From positions 1-8,478 of the forward strand of contig JACOTV010000001.1 of NCBI GenBank assembly GCA_016178125.1: a stretch of 8,478 nucleotides of DNA, read 5' to 3'. The stretch comes from Candidatus Microgenomates bacterium (GTDB lineage Bacteria > Patescibacteriota > Microgenomatia > UBA1406 > GWC2-37-13). The position numbers and the translations under genes were made by a program. Positions 5,927 to 8,478 of this stretch are shown here, piece by piece. Positions within the stretch are counted from its first letter, which is position 1; each line of letters starts with the position of its first letter. Under the pieces are notes generated by a model. That model was not told the DNA's origin. It searched no databases and saw only the letters and a list, made by a program, of their open reading frames with translations.

Positions 5927-7639
5927 TTATTTTAGTGATATATTTTTTTCCATCGCTGTCTGTAAATCACGGATACGCTGAGTGTTATTAAGTTTTCGTA
6001 GAATCGCGATCGCGTGTGTCTTATTGCCCATGCCGTACTCTTCCATCGCAAGGTCAATGCGTAGCAAGATGCTTTCCGGGTATTGGGTGAGCCCTTTCTC
6101 AGTCCATTTCTTAGCGCCTGCGGGGTTATTAAATGTAAACAATTCAATTCGTGCGAGAGCATTGTATGATTTGTCAGCGTCCCCAAAATCTGCGGCAGAG
6201 AGCGCTTTTATATAGTGTTCGCGTGCTTTATCGTATTGGCCCGATTTTTCATACACAAACGCGAGGTTATTATTAACTGGACCATAGGTGTTATTTGCCA
6301 AATAGGCTTGTTCTAATATCGGTCGTGCTTCGTCATATCGGCTATCCTTAAGGAGCTCTGCAGCGTACTTATTTGCCAAGTGATAGTTGTTGGGAGAATG
6401 CTCAAGGTCATGAGTATAAAGCGTCATCATATCGGTCCAATCCAATCCCCTCACGAACGTTCGTAACGATAATAGTCCTATGATCACAATTGCGATCCCT
6501 ATCGCCAATGTTTTGTTCAGTCGCACGCGTTGAACGGCGAGTCCCATAAGTCCCAAGAGTCCAACCATCGGAACATAAAACCACCGATCGGCGACGGTCA
6601 TATCAAGCGGCATAAGAATATGTATGTGAAAAGCGATTCCACTGACGAATAAGACGAGAAAAAACCTAAACGCCTTGGTTTCTGTTGAACTCTTGCCCGC
6701 GCGTTTTCCGATCCAGAAAACGAGAGCAATAAATAAGCAAACTACCATTAAAGGCGCTATAAAATATCTCAGTGAAGGCCCATTCACGGTCCATTGTTGA
6801 TCGATTACTAGTGCAAATGGCAGAATAAACGTAATGAGGTAATAACTGAGAATGAGGGGCACCGCAAGTAGTCGATTATAGAGGGGGAGTTTCATAACAG
6901 TAGATGCGTTGAGGAATCCATACTGCGTGTGCGAGGCATTAATACGCAGTGCTGCATACGCGATCAAGGTCACGACCGTAGTTACGAGAAAAATGAGTTG
7001 GTCTTTACGGTTTTTATATAACCACTCGTATGCCCCTATCGCAATTACACACAATAATCCTGTTTCTTTTGAAAGAAGCGACAGAAGGATAAGAATCCCG
7101 ATGCAACTACTTCGCGCAACATTATTACGGGGTTTTTCGTAATGGACGAGAACCAATGCGAGAAATCCAAAAAAGAAAAAGAGCGTGTCTTGAAGTGCGG
7201 CTAAATAACCTGCGGTTTCATAATTAAGCGGATGAACGAGAAAAATGAGGGATAAAAATAATGCTAGATTTGGTTTGAAGTACTTCCTCATAAGTAAAAG
7301 CACGAGGACTGCGTTTGCGATGTGGATTATTACCTGAAGCAGATGATACCCGATTACATTTTCTTGAAAGAATGAGTACAGCAGCGCAAATACGGCATAC
7401 ATGACCGGTTTGTAATAGTAATTGAGTGTGTTTTGAGAATGGGGGAAGACGGCACTACTGGTAAATATCCTCTTCAAATTGAGTGTTTGCACATCGGGGT
7501 TATTGACGATCTGAGGAATGTTGTCCCATACAAAAGAGTTAGACAAGGTTTTTGAGTAGATAAATAGCCCGACTATTATAATGAGTAATAGTGACGCTGT
7601 GAGGGTGATATTGTGCTTCGCAAAGAGGTAATTCTTCAT
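5927..7639 (-). CDS. TMTC-like GT-C membrane glycosyltransferase with C-terminal TPR domain, first gene of the operon
   Basis: A 570-aa protein: N-terminal helix (12-29), a hydrophobic region to about 393 with roughly ten or eleven spans, then a soluble region of TPR repeats (about 415-565). Motifs match the TMTC family in order: SFVWDN (35-40; eukaryotic TMTCs have WDD, so the second acid is Asn here), YYKPVMY (75-81), HPLNYETAGYLAALQDTL (136-153), SKETG (190-194), VADRWFYVPMVGLLG (349-363), then DWTDMMTLYTHDLEHSPNNYH (from 400) joining the TPRs. TPR units are clear at NLAFVYEKSGQYDKAREHYIKAL (458-480) and neighbours. Human TMTC1-4 are O-mannosyltransferases using dolichyl-phosphate-mannose; the bacterial enzyme would use a polyprenyl-phosphate sugar on the outer membrane face (inference). 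An in-frame stop 27 nt upstream leaves ATG 7639 as the start. Only 20 bp separate it from the divergent methyltransferase. Confidence 0.88.
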   Translation of the reverse strand: MKNYLFAKHNITLTASLLLIIIVGLFIYSKTLSNSFVWDNIPQIVNNPDVQTLNLKRIFTSSAVFPHSQNTLNYYYKPVMYAVFALLYSFFQENVIGYHLLQVIIHIANAVLVLLLMRKYFKPNLALFLSLIFLVHPLNYETAGYLAALQDTLFFFFGFLALVLVHYEKPRNNVARSSCIGILILLSLLSKETGLLCVIAIGAYEWLYKNRKDQLIFLVTTVVTLIAYAALRINASHTQYGFLNASTVMKLPLYNRLLAVPLILSYYLITFILPFALVIDQQWTVNGPSLRYFIAPLMVVCLFIALVFWIGKRAGKSSTETKAFRFFLVLFVSGIAFHIHILMPLDMTVADRWFYVPMVGLLGLMGLAVQRVRLNKTLAIGIAIVIIGLLSLRTFVRGLDWTDMMTLYTHDLEHSPNNYHLANKYAAELLKDSRYDEARPILEQAYLANNTYGPVNNNLAFVYEKSGQYDKAREHYIKALSAADFGDADKSYNALARIELFTFNNPAGAKKWTEKGLTQYPESILLRIDLAMEEYGMGNKTHAIAILRKLNNTQRIRDLQTAMEKNISLK

Positions 7640-7659
7640 GTAATATGAAAAGCTAATAC

Positions 7660-8292
7660 ATGCCTAATCATAGACTTTACGGAATTTGGAAGCAAGTTCC
7701 GGTCACCTATTATCAACGCGGGGTTCAGGGGAATATTCTTCAACGGATTTGGCATCGTAACAAACTTCGGCAGGTCGAGAAAATCATCCGCGGGCTTACG
7801 TTCAAGACGTGTCTTGATGTAGGATGTGCCGGGGGATTTATGATCTCCGAAGTAGCTCGTAAGTTTCCCCGCGCCAAGTATTACGGCATCGATGCCTTTG
7901 ATCGTGCTGTGGCCTATGCAAAAGCCCAATACCCGAACATAACGTTTAAGACGGGAATGGCAGAGAACATTCCATTCAAAGACAATTCGTTTGATCTGAT
8001 TCTGTTTTACGAAACAATTGAACATGTCGAACATCCGGCACGCGCGCTTAAGGAACTTCGCCGGGTTCTTAAGAAAGACGGAACTGTGATTTTGGCGATG
8101 GACTCGGGCAACGCTGCGTTTCGGGTTATTTGGTATGTGTGGGAACATACTTATGGAAGAGTCTGGCAAAATGCCCATTTGCACCCGTTTCACCACACCG
8201 AACTAGAAAAGCTCATTAGGCGCTCAGGATTTACGATTAGGTCAAAACAGTTTACTCATATGGGCTTGGAAGTGGTGTTTGTTTTATCCTGA
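7660..8292 (+). CDS. Class I SAM-dependent methyltransferase (Methyltransf_11 type), divergent from the operon
   Basis: A 210-aa methyltransferase. Motif I is CLDVGCAGGF (51-60), followed by YYGIDAFDRAVAYAK (74-88; Asp78 at the ribose-binding position), GMAENIPFKDNSFD (99-112) and the post-I strand FDLILFYETIEHVEHP (111-126). RVLKKDGTVILAM (135-147) is the usual strand 5 region. The late HLHPFHHTELEKLIRRSGF (173-191) is the common H-F-T-x-x-L-x-x-L-x-x-x-G-F module of Methyltransf_11 enzymes acting on small molecules, glycans or lipids. Substrate is not readable. It is not closely similar by eye to the methyltransferase at 2137-2793 outside the shared motifs. There is no Shine-Dalgarno before the ATG. 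A weak upstream pair, TTCGCA (7617-7622) and TAATAT (7641-7646) with 18-nt spacing, may be its promoter. The neighbourhood suggests a role with glycan or envelope modification. Confidence 0.87.
   Translation: MPNHRLYGIWKQVPVTYYQRGVQGNILQRIWHRNKLRQVEKIIRGLTFKTCLDVGCAGGFMISEVARKFPRAKYYGIDAFDRAVAYAKAQYPNITFKTGMAENIPFKDNSFDLILFYETIEHVEHPARALKELRRVLKKDGTVILAMDSGNAAFRVIWYVWEHTYGRVWQNAHLHPFHHTELEKLIRRSGFTIRSKQFTHMGLEVVFVLS
7667..7695 (-). promoter_or_regulatory. Candidate promoter of the minus-strand operon, inside the divergent gene
   Basis: On the minus strand TTGCTT (7695-7690; 3/6 to consensus) is followed after 17 nt by TATGAT (7672-7667; 5/6). Transcription would begin near 7660, giving a leader of about 21 nt without a Shine-Dalgarno. 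It lies within the first codons of the plus-strand methyltransferase gene, as the 20-bp intergenic gap has no room for a full promoter. Confidence 0.35.
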
Positions 8293-8307
8293 TATCACTA
8301 CATGCGT

Positions 8308-8313
8308 TAAAAT
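8308..8313 (+). promoter_or_regulatory. -10-like box placed for leaderless transcription of the last gene
   Basis: TAAAAT (8308-8313) is a 5/6 match to the -10 consensus and ends 6 nt before the ATG at 8320, which puts the predicted transcription start on the ATG itself. A -35 is weak: TTATCC (8284-8289) at 18 nt matches 3/6. Support comes mainly from the same arrangement at 746 and 5881. Confidence 0.4.
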
Positions 8314-8319
8314 GTACTC

Positions 8320-8478
8320 ATGCGGAAAGCAATTATTGTTTTTGTAGTGTTTCTTTTTTGTTGTATCCCTGTTTTTGCCGAAACGAATAATATATTTGGT
8401 ATTCATTTGGCGGTGCCTAACAAGGAAGATTTGCGAGCCGCCGCAGAATTGGTAAATAGCAGCGGCGGCAAGTGGGGA
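8320..8478 (+). CDS. Secreted protein, 5' part only (runs off the window)
   Basis: The frame opens at ATG 8320 and continues to the last base, giving 53 residues. It begins with a clear Sec signal peptide: MRK, a hydrophobic core IIVFVVFLFCCIPV, and a signal peptidase I site at VFA|ET (after residue 20). The mature start reads NNIFGIHLAVPNKEDLRAAA (23-42), then ELVNSSGGKWG. This pattern (FGIHLA..P, helix, LVN..GG.WG) looks like the first strand and helix of a TIM-barrel, and recalls secreted glycoside-hydrolase-like proteins that I associate with Patescibacteria glycan loci; this is recollection, not a demonstrated match. The two adjacent cysteines in the signal core are not in a lipobox. It lies 27 nt after the methyltransferase gene, with no terminator between them and its own -10-like box. 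Confidence 0.8.
   Translation, partial: MRKAIIVFVVFLFCCIPVFAETNNIFGIHLAVPNKEDLRAAAELVNSSGGKWG

Noticed and set aside
7636..8196. 186-codon minus-strand open frame opposite the second methyltransferase
   Set aside because: The plus strand carries clear methyltransferase motifs throughout; the antisense frame has none.
2137..8292. Possible recoding of TGA as glycine (Gracilibacteria/Absconditabacteria code)
   Set aside because: TGA ends the genes at 2137, 3893 and 8290 exactly where domains end and neighbouring genes start, and no TGA interrupts conserved glycine positions.
1..8478. CRISPR arrays, insertion sequences, tRNA or rRNA genes
   Set aside because: No regularly spaced direct repeats, transposase motifs, terminal inverted repeats or cloverleaf-like sequences were seen on reading both strands.

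Overview
The window looks like part of a Candidate Phyla Radiation (Patescibacteria) chromosome. This rests on gene content and style, not on a marker gene: a short type IV prepilin, a dense block of divergent glycosyltransferases and SAM methyltransferases, a secreted protein starting its mature part with NNIFGIHLAVP, and an absence of Shine-Dalgarno sequences before every start that can be seen. The standard genetic code (or code 11) applies, because TGA is used as a stop in three genes; the Gracilibacteria-type code is excluded.

Layout. Positions 1-702 (+) encode a single-pass membrane protein with a LytR_C-like outer domain; its true start may lie upstream of the window. Positions 746-1210 (+) encode a type IV prepilin/pseudopilin with its own near-consensus promoter. 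A symmetric hairpin at 1233-1261 is a shared terminator for the pilin gene and the convergent operon arriving from the right. That operon runs on the minus strand from 7639 down to 1244, in the order: TMTC-like GT-C protein with TPRs, DUF2723 (TMEM260-like) GT-C protein with TPR-like tail, GT4 glycosyltransferase, SAM methyltransferase, GT2 glycosyltransferase. Spacing tightens along it: 45 nt, 9 nt, 26-bp overlap, 4-bp ATGA overlap. A second SAM methyltransferase (7660-8292, +) diverges from the operon across only 20 bp. The window ends inside a secreted protein gene starting at 8320 (+).

How it may work together (inference). GT4 and GT2 enzymes would build or charge a sugar on the cytoplasmic side, the methyltransferase may modify it, and the two multi-spanning GT-C enzymes would transfer sugars from a polyprenyl-phosphate carrier on the outer face. 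The striking point is that these two GT-C genes resemble the two non-classical eukaryotic O-mannosyltransferase families, TMTC1-4 and TMEM260, and sit side by side in one operon facing a pilin gene. A surface-protein or pilin O-glycosylation locus is a reasonable hypothesis. A second theme is that three genes (746, 5881, 8320) have a near-consensus -10 box ending 6-8 nt before the ATG, which predicts leaderless mRNAs.
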